Part shown: piece by piece, positions 47,513-55,980 of the stretch
How the letters are laid out: every line of letters starts with the position of its first letter
Numbering within the stretch: position 1 is the stretch's first letter
Source: Geothrix paludis
GTDB taxonomy: Bacteria > Acidobacteriota > Holophagae > Holophagales > Holophagaceae
DNA length: 64,000 nt
Direction: 5' to 3'
Assembly: GCF_022808815.1 (NCBI RefSeq)
Contig: NZ_JAKZLC010000005.1
Location: 247,836-311,835, forward strand
Notes under the pieces: generated by a model
Told to the model about the DNA's origin: nothing
What the model saw: only the letters and a program-made list of their open reading frames with translations
Databases searched by the model: none
Program-made: the position numbers and the translations under genes

Positions 47513-49516
47513 TCAGATGCCCAGCTTCTGTAGTTTCCGGTAGAGGGTGTTCCTCGCCATCCCCAGCTCCTGGGCGGCCTTGGTCATGTTCCCCTTCCAG
47601 GCGCGCAGGCAGGCCTGGATCTGCTCCCGCTCCTCCTCCAGCAGCTGCTCCCGGAGGCTGGCGGAGCCCGAGGCCCGACCCGGGCCTGACGCCGCGGGAC
47701 CTGAGAGGGAAGCCGGGGGTTCCGTGGGACGGAGGATCTCCTCGGGGATGTCCTCCGGGAGGAGCGCCGGGCCCCGGACCGCGTGGACCATGCGCTCGAC
47801 CACGTTCTGGAACTCGCGGACGTTGCCGGGCCAGGCATAGCCCTGGAGGGCGCCGCTCACGCCGGGATCGATGCGGAGCTTCGCGATCCCCTTGCGGGCG
47901 GTGAACTTGTGGAGGAAGGCCTCCAGCAGCTCCGGAATGTCCTCGGGATGCTCCCGCAGGGGCGGGAGCCTGATCATGGAGACATTGAGCCGGTAGTAGA
48001 GGTCCTGGCGGAAGGTCCCCTTGCGGATCTCCTCCCGAAGGTCCTTGTGGGTGGCGCAGATGATCCGCACGTCCACCACGAAGGGCCGGTCGCCGCCCAG
48101 GCGCGTGATGGTCCGGTCCTGGAGCACGCGGAGAAGCGCGATCTGCTGCTCCAGGGGCATGTCGCCGATCTCGTCCAGGAAGAGGGTGCCTCCGCTGGCC
48201 AGCTCGAACTTCCCCGGGCGCCCGCCCCGGGCCGCGCCCGTGAAGGCCCCGTCCTGGTAGCCGAACAGCTCGCTGGCGATGAGCTCCCGGGGGATGGCCC
48301 CGCAGTTGATGGCCACGAAGGGTCCCGTCCGGCGGTCCGACTGGTTGTGGATGGCGTGGGCGAACATCTCCTTGCCGGTGCCGCTCTCGCCAGTCAGCAG
48401 CACGTTGCTCTCGTTGGCGGCGGCCAGCTGGCCCTGCTGGACGGCCCGCAGCAAGACCTCCCCCTGCCCCAGGATGTCCTCGAAGCGGAAGGTGGCCTGC
48501 GCCCCGCTGAAGCGGTTGATGAGCCCCTTGATCTTGTTGATGGGGTTCACGAACAGCACGGCCCCCTTGACCACGCCGGCCTCATCCAGGATGGGCTTGC
48601 CGCTGGCGATGCACTGGAGGACCCCCCGGCCGGAGGCCAGTTCCAGTTCCCGGTCCAGGAACTCCCGGCCCCAGGCCAACAGCTCGCGGATGGGCCCCAG
48701 GTCCCGCACCAGATCCGTGATGCGCTTGCCGGCGGCCTGCTGGTTGGAGACCCCCAGCAGCCGCTCCGCCACGGGGTTGATCTGGTCGAGGACGCCGTCG
48801 ACGTCCAGCACCAGCACCCCGTCGGTGACCGTGAGGATGATGCTGGAGAGCCGGTTGTTCAGCAGCCTCAGCTCCCGGTTCTTCTGGCCCACCTCCAGCT
48901 CGTGCTGGATGGCTTCCACCGCGGCCATCACCAGCCCGAGCGTGTGGATGTGCGTCTCGTCCACGGGCCCGGTCATGTCCAGCAGGCCGATGGTCTTCCC
49001 CCGCGGATCGAAGATGGGCGCCCCGGAGCAGGTCCACCGGTGGTGCTTCTGGCAGTAGTGTTCGGCGCCCGAGACCTGGAAGGGGCGGCCCAGCACCAGC
49101 GGTGTGCCGGCCCCGTTGGTGCCCACCTCGGCTTCGGCCCAGAGCGCGCCCTTATTCAGGTTCAGATCCTGGGAGGCGAGGATCCGGTCCTGGTCCCCCA
49201 CGGCTTCCAGGAGGTAACCCTGCTCGTCGAAGAGCAGCACCACGAAGCTGGACCCCGCCACAAGGCTGTACAGGTTCTCCATGAAGGGCTTGGCGACCCG
49301 GATCAGGTCCTGCTTCCGCTCCGCCAGCGCCGCGTACTCGGCGGATCCCAGGATCAGCGTGGACCGTCCGGCCAGCGGATCCACGCCCGCGGCCTTGCAG
49401 CGGCGCCAGGATGCCTCCAATTCAGGCCCCAGCGTGCCGGGCTCGAGGGTCCCCTCCCGGATGAAGCGGTCCCAGATCCCCCAGCACTCTGTGGTGTGCC
49501 CTTCCCTCTGTGCCAT
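47513..49516 (-). CDS. Sigma-54-dependent activator, AcoR-type
   Basis: The 667-residue protein has an N-terminal GAF-like sensory domain (about 50-200, EVGTNGAG and QKHHRWTCSGAP), a PAS-like domain (about 220-330), a sigma-54 AAA+ domain (GESGTGKE about 375, YQDGAFTGA about 418, LFLDEIGDMPL) and a C-terminal Fis-type helix-turn-helix (MTKAAQELGMARNTLYRKLQKL). This is the layout of AcoR regulators that respond to acetoin or aldehyde-type signals. Start at the ATG at 49516 with GGAGG upstream. It is divergent from the aldehyde oxidoreductase gene, so it likely regulates it (inference). GAFTGA is intact, so it should activate sigma-54 polymerase. Confidence 0.9.
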   Translation of the reverse strand: MAQREGHTTECWGIWDRFIREGTLEPGTLGPELEASWRRCKAAGVDPLAGRSTLILGSAEYAALAERKQDLIRVAKPFMENLYSLVAGSSFVVLLFDEQGYLLEAVGDQDRILASQDLNLNKGALWAEAEVGTNGAGTPLVLGRPFQVSGAEHYCQKHHRWTCSGAPIFDPRGKTIGLLDMTGPVDETHIHTLGLVMAAVEAIQHELEVGQKNRELRLLNNRLSSIILTVTDGVLVLDVDGVLDQINPVAERLLGVSNQQAAGKRITDLVRDLGPIRELLAWGREFLDRELELASGRGVLQCIASGKPILDEAGVVKGAVLFVNPINKIKGLINRFSGAQATFRFEDILGQGEVLLRAVQQGQLAAANESNVLLTGESGTGKEMFAHAIHNQSDRRTGPFVAINCGAIPRELIASELFGYQDGAFTGAARGGRPGKFELASGGTLFLDEIGDMPLEQQIALLRVLQDRTITRLGGDRPFVVDVRIICATHKDLREEIRKGTFRQDLYYRLNVSMIRLPPLREHPEDIPELLEAFLHKFTARKGIAKLRIDPGVSGALQGYAWPGNVREFQNVVERMVHAVRGPALLPEDIPEEILRPTEPPASLSGPAASGPGRASGSASLREQLLEEEREQIQACLRAWKGNMTKAAQELGMARNTLYRKLQKLGI

Positions 49517-49555
49517 GGCCCCTCCAGAGGCCAGTCCAGCCGCAGATCGCGCCAA

Positions 49556-49571
49556 ACCGTTCCATTACGGT
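49556..49571. promoter_or_regulatory. Imperfect palindrome in the AcoR/AOR spacer
   Basis: ACCGT-N6-ACGGT lies in the 266-base spacer between the sigma-54 activator and the aldehyde oxidoreductase gene, followed by an AT-rich stretch. It is a possible activator binding site. I did not find a good -24/-12 promoter (TGGCAC-N5-TTGC) by eye. Confidence 0.35.
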
Positions 49572-49782
49572 ACGATTCGATGCATAAATGATCAATAAGT
49601 AACATTTCAAATGAAGGATCGTCGGCGGATCGAGAGAATTTTATCCTCGCATTTTACCACCTGCGACCGGACCGGCCGGGCTTCTCGGATATCAAGATCA
49701 AGAATGGCCTCCGTCCCCCGGGCTTCCGGTACACCTCCTGCCTTGGTCGGGCATCCACCCGAGACCTTGAGGGGAATCCACC

Positions 49783-51513
49783 ATGGACAAGATCCTGCGC
49801 GTGAACATGACCGACCTGACCACCGTGGTCGAGGAGGTGCCCGCCGAGTGGGCCGGTCTCGGCGGCCGGGCCCTCACCTCGACCATCGTGGTGAAGGAGG
49901 TTCCGCCCACCTGTCACGCCCTCGGGCCCAACAACAAGCTGGTCTTCGCGCCCGGCCTGCTGTCGGGCACGGCGGCCTCCAACTCGGGCCGCCTCTCCGC
50001 CGGCGCCAAGAGCCCGCTGACGGGGGGCATCAAGGAGAGCAACGTCGGCGGCACGGCGGCCCAGATGTTCGCCCGCCTGGGCATCAAGGCCCTGATCGTG
50101 GAGGGCATGCCCCGGGGCGAGGGGTGGTACGCCCTCAAGGTCGGCAGGGACGGCGTCACCATCGAAGAGGAGCGCGGGCTCCTGGGCCTGGGGAACTTCG
50201 CCGTCATCGACGCCCTCCAGGCGCTGCTGGGCAAGAAGACCGGCGTGATCGCCATCGGCCCCGCGGGCGAGATGAAGCTCACCTCGGCGAACATCTCGGT
50301 AAAGGATCCCTCGGGCAAGATCCGCAGCCACGGCCGCGGTGGCCTCGGCGCCGTCATGGGCTCCAAGCGCATCAAGTTCATCGCCATCGACGACGAGGGC
50401 GCGCCCGGCATCCAGATGGCGGATCCCGAGGCCTTCAAGCGCGCCTCCCGCATCTTCACGAAGGCCCTCATGGACCACCCCGTGAGCGGCCAGGGGCTCC
50501 CCACCTACGGCACGAACGTGCTGGTCAACATCCTCCACGAGGCCGGCGGCCTGCCCACCCGCAACTTCACCCATGGCCAGTTCGACGGGCACGAGCAGAT
50601 CTGCGGCGAGACCATGCACGACACCATCGTGGCCCGCGGGGGCAAGCCCCGGCACGGCTGCCACGCGGGCTGCGTCATCCAGTGCTCCCAGGTCTACCAC
50701 GACAAGGACGGCCAGTACCTCACCTCCGGCTTCGAGTACGAGACCATCTGGGGCCTGGGCGCCAATTGCCTCATCTCCGAGCTGGACGACATCGCCCTGG
50801 CCGACAACGTCATGGACGACCTCGGCCTCGACTCCATCGAGACCGCCGTGGCCTTCGGCGTGGCCATGGAGGCGGGCATCCTCCCCTGGGGCGACGGCAA
50901 GGAAGTGGTCCGCATCCTGCGCGAGGAGGTCGGCAAGGGCACCGCGCTGGGCCGCGTGATCGGCTCGGGCGCGGGGGCCGTGGGCCGCACCTACGGCGTC
51001 ACCCGGGTGCCCGTGGTGAAGAACCAGGCCATCCCTGCCTACGATCCCCGCTCGGTCAAGGGCATCGGCATCACCTACTGCACCAGCCCCATGGGCGCGG
51101 ACCACACCGCGGGCTACACCATCGCCACCAACATCCTCAACGTGGGCGGGCAGGTGGACCCGCTGAAGAAGGAAGGCCAGGTCGAGCTCTCCCGGAACCT
51201 CCAGATCGCCACCGCCGCCGTGGATTCCACGGGCATGTGCATCTTCATCGCCTTCCCGGCCCTGGACATCCCCGAGTGCCTGCCGGCGTTGATCGACATG
51301 ATCAACGCCCGCTTCGGCGCCAAGCTCACCGGGGACGACGTGACGGGCCTCGGCAAGAACGTCCTGAAGCTCGAGCGCGCCTTCAACCTGGCTGCGGGCC
51401 TGACCAGCGCGGATGACCGCCTGCCGGAGTTCTTCTGCTCGGACCCCGTGACGCCCCACCAGGCCGTGTGGGACTTCACGAACGAGGAGATCGACGCCTT
51501 CTGGGACTTCTGA
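49783..51513 (+). CDS. aor: Tungsten/molybdenum aldehyde:ferredoxin oxidoreductase
   Basis: The 576-residue protein belongs to the AOR family, which oxidises aldehydes (or reduces acids) with a bis-pyranopterin metal cofactor and a 4Fe-4S cluster. The N-terminal AOR_N domain includes GLGGRALTS and FAPGLLSGTAASNSGRLS, and the cluster ligands read CHAGCVIQC (Cys about 293, 297, 301, CX3CX3C) with a fourth candidate Cys about 486 in STGMCIF. This spacing occurs in one AOR branch; the archaeal enzyme has CX2CX3C. The gene is preceded by GAGGGGAATCCACC and followed one base after its stop by the MoaD-like gene. Likely transcribed under the AcoR-type activator. Substrate could be an aliphatic or aromatic aldehyde. 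Confidence 0.9.
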   Translation: MDKILRVNMTDLTTVVEEVPAEWAGLGGRALTSTIVVKEVPPTCHALGPNNKLVFAPGLLSGTAASNSGRLSAGAKSPLTGGIKESNVGGTAAQMFARLGIKALIVEGMPRGEGWYALKVGRDGVTIEEERGLLGLGNFAVIDALQALLGKKTGVIAIGPAGEMKLTSANISVKDPSGKIRSHGRGGLGAVMGSKRIKFIAIDDEGAPGIQMADPEAFKRASRIFTKALMDHPVSGQGLPTYGTNVLVNILHEAGGLPTRNFTHGQFDGHEQICGETMHDTIVARGGKPRHGCHAGCVIQCSQVYHDKDGQYLTSGFEYETIWGLGANCLISELDDIALADNVMDDLGLDSIETAVAFGVAMEAGILPWGDGKEVVRILREEVGKGTALGRVIGSGAGAVGRTYGVTRVPVVKNQAIPAYDPRSVKGIGITYCTSPMGADHTAGYTIATNILNVGGQVDPLKKEGQVELSRNLQIATAAVDSTGMCIFIAFPALDIPECLPALIDMINARFGAKLTGDDVTGLGKNVLKLERAFNLAAGLTSADDRLPEFFCSDPVTPHQAVWDFTNEEIDAFWDF

Positions 51514-51514
51514 G

Positions 51515-51748
51515 ATGGCGTCGATCACCGTCACCATCAAGCTCTTCGCCCACTTCCGGAACGGTCGGTTCAAGGAGGCCGACCACCAGTTCCCGCCCGG
51601 CGTGGCCTGCCGCGACGTCATCCTCGGGCTGGGCTTCCGGCTCGGTGAGATGGGCATCGTCATGGTGAACGGCCAGCACGCGCCCCTGGACCATCCGCTG
51701 AGCGAGCGCGACACCCTGGCCCTCTTCCCCCTGGTGGGCGGAGGATGA
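51515..51748 (+). CDS. MoaD/ThiS-like sulfur carrier
   Basis: The 77-residue protein has a ubiquitin-like beta-grasp fold pattern and a C-terminal LVGGG, ending in the double glycine used for adenylation and thiocarboxylate formation. It begins one base after the AOR stop, so it is co-transcribed. It most likely supplies sulfur for the pterin cofactor of the adjacent oxidoreductase (inference). Confidence 0.82.
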   Translation: MASITVTIKLFAHFRNGRFKEADHQFPPGVACRDVILGLGFRLGEMGIVMVNGQHAPLDHPLSERDTLALFPLVGGG

Positions 51749-51773
51749 AGGCCCAGGAGGCTAGTCCTGGAGG

Positions 51774-52775
51774 CTAGTGCACTTTGATCACGACCTTCCC
51801 TTTGGTGCGACCGGTTTCGACATAATCCAGCGCTTGTCTGGTTTCCTCGAACGGGAAGACCCGATCGACCACCGGCCGGATGTGACCGGCTTCGATCAAC
51901 CGGGTGATCTCGCCCAGTTGTTGGCCGCTGGCAGTCATAAAGTGGAAGGAGTAGCTGGCGCTGCTGCGCCTGGCCGCTTTCCGGATGCCGTAACTGAGCA
52001 GCCGCATCAACAGGCTGAGAAAGCCGTTCATGCCACGCAGCTTGGCGAAATCGGGGTCCGGCGGACCAGCGATGCCAATCAGCTTTCCGCCTGGCTTGAG
52101 CACGCTCAGCGATCTTTTCAGCGTGTCCCCGCCCTGCGTGTCAAGCACCAGGTCGTAGCCTTTCAGCTTGGTCGAGAAATCTTCCTTCTTGTAATCGATG
52201 ACGATGTCGGCGCCCAGGCCCTTCAGCATGTCGGCATTGGCCTCGCTGGCGGTGGTGGCGACCGTGGCGCCGAAGTGCTTGGCCAACTGAATCGCGATCG
52301 TGCCGACGCCGCCCGAACCAGCGTGGATCAACACCTTCTGGCCCTTCTTCAGCCCACCTTTTTCCACCAGCGTTTGCCATGCGGTCAGTGTCACCAACGG
52401 GATGGACGCGGCCTCCTCCATTGACAGGTTGGCCGGCTTGAGAGCCAGCGAATCTTCTTTGATCGCGATGAATTCGGCAAAGGCGCCGATACGATCGTCG
52501 TCTGGTCGCGCGTAGACCTCATCGCCTACCTTGAAGCGGCGCACACGTGGGCCGACACGCACCACCACGCCGGCCAGATCAGTGCCCAGGATCAGCGGCA
52601 TTTTGTATGGCAACAGCAGCTTGAATTCGCCAGCCCGGATTTTATTGTCCACTGGATTGACGCCCGCAGCATGAATCTGCACGAGGACATCATCGTCGCG
52701 TAGCCTCGGCTCGGGCAGCTCGCCCAACCTGAGCACGTCAGATTTGCCGTAACGATTGATGAAGAATGCCTTCAT
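51774..52775 (-). CDS. NAD(P)-dependent quinone-oxidoreductase-like MDR enzyme
   Basis: The 333-residue protein is a zinc-free medium-chain dehydrogenase/reductase of the quinone oxidoreductase type: MKAFFINRYGKSDVL at the N-terminus, GTDLAGVVVRVG, and the coenzyme site HAGSGGVGTIAIQLAKHFGA. Start ATG at 52775 is preceded by AGGAG. It follows the SDR gene on the same strand with 22 bases between; both follow the TetR gene. Codon choice here uses more AAA, AAT and TTG than neighbouring genes. Probably a detoxification reductase for unsaturated carbonyl compounds (inference). Confidence 0.88.
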   Translation of the reverse strand: MKAFFINRYGKSDVLRLGELPEPRLRDDDVLVQIHAAGVNPVDNKIRAGEFKLLLPYKMPLILGTDLAGVVVRVGPRVRRFKVGDEVYARPDDDRIGAFAEFIAIKEDSLALKPANLSMEEAASIPLVTLTAWQTLVEKGGLKKGQKVLIHAGSGGVGTIAIQLAKHFGATVATTASEANADMLKGLGADIVIDYKKEDFSTKLKGYDLVLDTQGGDTLKRSLSVLKPGGKLIGIAGPPDPDFAKLRGMNGFLSLLMRLLSYGIRKAARRSSASYSFHFMTASGQQLGEITRLIEAGHIRPVVDRVFPFEETRQALDYVETGRTKGKVVIKVH

Positions 52776-52797
52776 GTATGGCTCCTGTTCTCGGACA

Positions 52798-53652
52798 TCA
52801 CCGCGCCGAGGCCATGGCGCGGCCGCGCACAGCTGGCTGGGAATCAAGTCTCAAGTCCTTGCGGACACCAGCTTCGACCAGCGCGGCGGGCGCGAAGCGG
52901 CGCAAGAAGCGCAACCGGCCGGCCAACGCACCGGAGGTGTAGCGCACCTTCGGCGTCGCCGCCAGCGCCACCCGAACCACTGTTTCGGCCACCACGCCCG
53001 GGCCATCCGCACTTTCCAGCGCTTCCTTCACGCGCCGATCCAGTCCCGCACGCAGGTCGCGATACTCGTCGAGCGCCTCATCGGGCTGCACCTGGTTGGC
53101 GTCGAACGGTGACTTGATGTAGGCCGGTTCGACAAGCGAAACACGAATGCCCTGGGTACGCAGCTCTTGGTCCAATGACTCTGAATAACCCTCCAGTGCA
53201 TGCTTGGTGGCCGAATACAGGGCCATGTACGGCATCGGCACAAAACCCAATACCGAGCTGATGTTGATGATGCGTCCGCTCCCCCGCTGTCGCATGTGCG
53301 GCACGACGGCGCGGATCATTCGGACGGTACCGAAGAAGTTGGTATCGAAGATCGCTTGCGCCTGCCGGATCGAGCTCTCCTCGGCTGCGGCGGGCGCGAC
53401 GCCAAAACCGGCGTTGTTGACCAGCAGATCGATATGCCCTTCAAGCCGCAGCACTTCGTTGACGGCAGTCGCCACGGATTCGTCGTTGGTCACGTCCAGC
53501 GCCAGCATCTCAACCGCGCCCTTGGCGCTTTGCCCTTGGACGCCGCGGCGGCTGGTGCCGTACACCTTGTAACCCACCTTGGCGAGTTGCTCGGCAGTGG
53601 CTTCGCCGATACCCGATGACGCTCCGGTCACGATCGCGATCTTGCTGTTCAT
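52798..53652 (-). CDS. Short-chain dehydrogenase/reductase
   Basis: The 284-residue oxidoreductase has the SDR cofactor motif TGASSGIGEA near the N-terminus, NNAGFG and the catalytic Ser and YSATKHALEG (Tyr-x3-Lys). Start ATG at 53652 has AGGAG four bases upstream. It is the first gene after the 22-bp palindromic operator and precedes the MDR gene in the same transcript. The lower GC and the presence of AAATAT-rich regulatory DNA suggest foreign origin. Confidence 0.9.
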   Translation of the reverse strand: MNSKIAIVTGASSGIGEATAEQLAKVGYKVYGTSRRGVQGQSAKGAVEMLALDVTNDESVATAVNEVLRLEGHIDLLVNNAGFGVAPAAAEESSIRQAQAIFDTNFFGTVRMIRAVVPHMRQRGSGRIINISSVLGFVPMPYMALYSATKHALEGYSESLDQELRTQGIRVSLVEPAYIKSPFDANQVQPDEALDEYRDLRAGLDRRVKEALESADGPGVVAETVVRVALAATPKVRYTSGALAGRLRFLRRFAPAALVEAGVRKDLRLDSQPAVRGRAMASAR

Positions 53653-53674
53653 GGGGCTCCTCCTCATGGACATT

Positions 53675-53696
53675 AAATATGATGATCATCATATTT
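53675..53696. promoter_or_regulatory. Perfect 22-bp palindromic TetR operator
   Basis: A perfect 22-bp palindrome (arms AAATATGATGA / TCATCATATTT) lies between the TetR stop and the SDR start, in the SDR promoter region. A related ATGATG-N2-CATCAT site lies at the TetR start (54346-54359). Both fit binding by the adjacent TetR repressor. Confidence 0.8.
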
Positions 53697-53738
53697 TCAA
53701 CCAAAATAAATCCAAACCACGAACTGCCTGGTGGGCCT

Positions 53739-54359
53739 TTATTTACCGATCTCTGAAAAATGCTTGAGCGCCGCTTCGCGCAACGCCTTGGATAGCCTGG
53801 GATCATCGACGGCGCGCGCCACCACCATCGTGCCGACCAACGAACTGACCATGAACATGGCCTGCTCATGCGCATTGGGCGTTCCCCAGTCGGGCAGCTG
53901 GCGGGCCACCACATCGATCATCTCCTTGATGTGACGCGTCGCCGCCTGCCGCACCTCCGGTGCCTGGCGATGCATCTCGGAGCCAAGCGCGGCTACCGGG
54001 CAGCCATTCTCAACACCTTCCAGGTGCTGCTGTGACAGATAGGCGTGCATGAGTGCCTGCAAGGACTGCCCTGGCGCCGCAGCAGCAGCGATGTTGGCCG
54101 ACCAGTTGACTGCCTCAGAACCAGCGCGGTCGGCCGCTTCGGCCAGGAGCGTTTCGCGCGAGGCGAAGTGCGCGTAGAAGCCGCCATGCGTGAGCCCGGC
54201 TTCCTTCATGATATCCGCTACCCCGGTGCCGGCATAACCGCTGCGTCGGATCGCGCGTGCGGCCACCTCGACGATGCGGTCGTGCGTCACTTCCTTGCGG
54301 CTCTGGGTGGCGCGCTTGGCGCTTGGATGGGTGGATTTGATTCGCATGATGGACATCAT
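53739..54359 (-). CDS. TetR-family repressor
   Basis: The 206-residue protein has a TetR helix-turn-helix (RIVEVAARAIRRSGYAGTGVADIMKEAGLTHGGFYAHFASRETLLAEA) near residues 28-75 and a helical ligand-binding C-terminus of the AcrR/DhaS-like type. Several Met codons cluster at the start; 54359 is used here, with 54347 as alternative. An operator-like inverted repeat covers its own start, indicating autoregulation, and a perfect palindrome precedes the SDR gene. Part of the lower-GC cassette. Confidence 0.9.
   Translation of the reverse strand: MMSIMRIKSTHPSAKRATQSRKEVTHDRIVEVAARAIRRSGYAGTGVADIMKEAGLTHGGFYAHFASRETLLAEAADRAGSEAVNWSANIAAAAAPGQSLQALMHAYLSQQHLEGVENGCPVAALGSEMHRQAPEVRQAATRHIKEMIDVVARQLPDWGTPNAHEQAMFMVSSLVGTMVVARAVDDPRLSKALREAALKHFSEIGK
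54346..54359. promoter_or_regulatory. Second operator-like site at the tetR start
   Basis: ATGATG-GA-CATCAT matches the inner core of the palindrome at 53675 and overlaps the first codons of tetR. Fits autoregulation. Confidence 0.6.
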
Positions 54360-54465
54360 ACATTAATCTCAACAGAGCATGCCCACCTGCATGCCAAATT
54401 GATTGTTTGACGGTCTGCCTTGAGGGACGCGACTCAACACTACCCGTGTGTATCGCTACGTGGCT

Positions 54466-54488
54466 CCCACTTTGAAAACAGACCCTAG
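54466..54488. mobile_element. IS-like terminal repeat, cassette border
   Basis: The 23-base sequence from CCCACTTTGAAAACAG to CTAG recurs in inverted orientation at 63874-63896 with a single mismatch. CTAG is the target signature (YTAR) of IS5-type insertion sequences. The site borders the lower-GC TetR cassette and supplies the stop codon of the adjacent nitroreductase. Interpreted as an IS terminal inverted repeat remnant. Confidence 0.6.
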
Positions 54489-55225
54489 TCTTCAACGAAC
54501 CGCGCGAATTCGGCGACGGGCGCGCGCTCGGTCTCCAGGCGGTTCTCCACGGCCGCCGGGTTGGCGTAGCCCAGCGCCATGCCGCAAACCAGCATCTGGT
54601 CGGGCCGGAAGGCCAGCTCCTCGGCGATGACGCGGTGGAACTGCGTGAAGGCGGCCTGGGGGCAGGTGTGCAGGCCCCGGGCCCGGGCCGCCACCATGAT
54701 GGCTTCCAGGAACATGCCGTAGTCCAGCCAGCTGCCCACCTGCATGATCCGGTCGATGCTGAAGATCAGGCCCACCGGCGCGTCGAAGAAGCGGAAGTTG
54801 CGACCGTGCTGCGCGTGCATCCCAGCCTTGTCCGTCTTCTCGATGCCCAGGAGGCCGTAGAGGTCCCAGCCCACTTTGCGGCGACGCTCCAGGTAGGGGG
54901 AGGTCCATTCCCTCGGGTAGTACTCGTACTCCCTTTCGTGCCGGGCCAGCTCGGCGGGATCCTCGTAGATCGCGAGGATGCGGTCGCAGAGGCGCGCCTT
55001 GGCGGCGCCCGTCAGCACGTGGACCTGCCAGGGCTGGATGTTGGTGCCCGACGGGGCCCGCGATGCCACACGCAGGATGTCCTCCACCACGGCTCGCGGC
55101 ACGGGCGTTGGCAGGAAGGCGCGCATGGAGCGGCGGCTGGTGATGGCGGCATCGACCGCGGCGGTCTCTGCCTCGGTGGGCGGGGTGAACAGGTCCACGG
55201 GGTCGGTCCTTTCAGGAGAGGTCAC
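54485..55225 (-). CDS. Nitroreductase family protein
   Basis: The 246-residue flavoprotein shows [22 protein letters not shown] and [18 protein letters not shown] (FMN/substrate site) and [21 protein letters not shown]. Nitroreductases reduce nitro groups or quinones with NAD(P)H. The start GTG at 55225 overlaps the stop of the upstream MBL gene (GTGA), so the two are coupled. Its stop codon lies inside the IS-like CTAG sequence (54485-54488), so the original C-terminus may have been longer or replaced by the insertion. Confidence 0.86.
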   Translation of the reverse strand: MTSPERTDPVDLFTPPTEAETAAVDAAITSRRSMRAFLPTPVPRAVVEDILRVASRAPSGTNIQPWQVHVLTGAAKARLCDRILAIYEDPAELARHEREYEYYPREWTSPYLERRRKVGWDLYGLLGIEKTDKAGMHAQHGRNFRFFDAPVGLIFSIDRIMQVGSWLDYGMFLEAIMVAARARGLHTCPQAAFTQFHRVIAEELAFRPDQMLVCGMALGYANPAAVENRLETERAPVAEFARFVED

Positions 55226-55887
55226 TTCAAGCCGTGGGCAGACTTGAAGGCGGGCCACTCCGCTTTGAGGCCGATGAAGGCCGCCACGTCCGGGCAGCGC
55301 AGGAAGGGGTTGGCCTCGCGCTCCCAGGCCAGGGTGGTGCTGGGGCGGGCGCCGTAGTCGTGGCCGGGCCAGATCGTCGTGTGGGCGGGCCACTCCCGCA
55401 GCAGGCGCTGGAGGCTGTCCCACTCGGTGCGGGCGTCCCGGTCGTTCGGCGTGCCACCCACCTTCCCCACGAAGAGGAGGTCGCCCGTGAGCCCCGCGAC
55501 CAGGTCGCCCGGCAGACCCCCGGTCAGGAAGGCCAGGTGGTCCGGGCAGTGGCCGGGCACGTGCCACACGCCCAGCCGCCAAGCCCCGAAGGGGATGCGC
55601 TCACCATCCTTCAGCACGCGGTCCAGGGGGCCGGGATGGCCAGGCCCGCCCAGGACGGGGGCGCCGGTGAGGGCCTGGGCGCCGCCGTTGCCGTTGCTGT
55701 GGTCGGCGTGGCCGTGGGTGTTCAGGATGGCCGTGATCCGCAGCCCCTGGGCCTTCGCCCGGGCCACCAGGGCGCCGGGGTCGTAGGAGGGATCCACCAG
55801 GACGCCCTCCCCGGCCTCCCGGTCGCCCAGCAGGTAGCCGAAGTTGCGGTCCCCGCCCACCTTGACCTGCTCGAAGATGAACCGCAT
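55222..55887 (-). CDS. MBL-fold hydrolase (glyoxalase II-like)
   Basis: The 221-residue metallo-beta-lactamase fold protein has [11 protein letters not shown] (metal ligands), followed by HVPGHCPDH and GHDYG. It resembles hydroxyacylglutathione hydrolase or persulfide dioxygenase relatives. Start at 55887 with GGAGG five bases upstream. It is the first gene before the coupled nitroreductase. Divergent from msrBA. Confidence 0.87.
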   Translation of the reverse strand: MRFIFEQVKVGGDRNFGYLLGDREAGEGVLVDPSYDPGALVARAKAQGLRITAILNTHGHADHSNGNGGAQALTGAPVLGGPGHPGPLDRVLKDGERIPFGAWRLGVWHVPGHCPDHLAFLTGGLPGDLVAGLTGDLLFVGKVGGTPNDRDARTEWDSLQRLLREWPAHTTIWPGHDYGARPSTTLAWEREANPFLRCPDVAAFIGLKAEWPAFKSAHGLK

Positions 55888-55980
55888 GGGCGCCTCCGGC
55901 CCCATTGTCCCCCACGCCCCTCCCGGGCGGAACGCCCGGGCTTCCCCCGGCATCCAACCCTGCATCCGGAGGAGCCGTCC

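Noticed and set aside
49517..49782. Sigma-54 -24/-12 promoter for the AOR gene
   Set aside because: No TGGCAC-N5-TTGC-like match on the plus strand by eye; only an ACCGT-N6-ACGGT palindrome.
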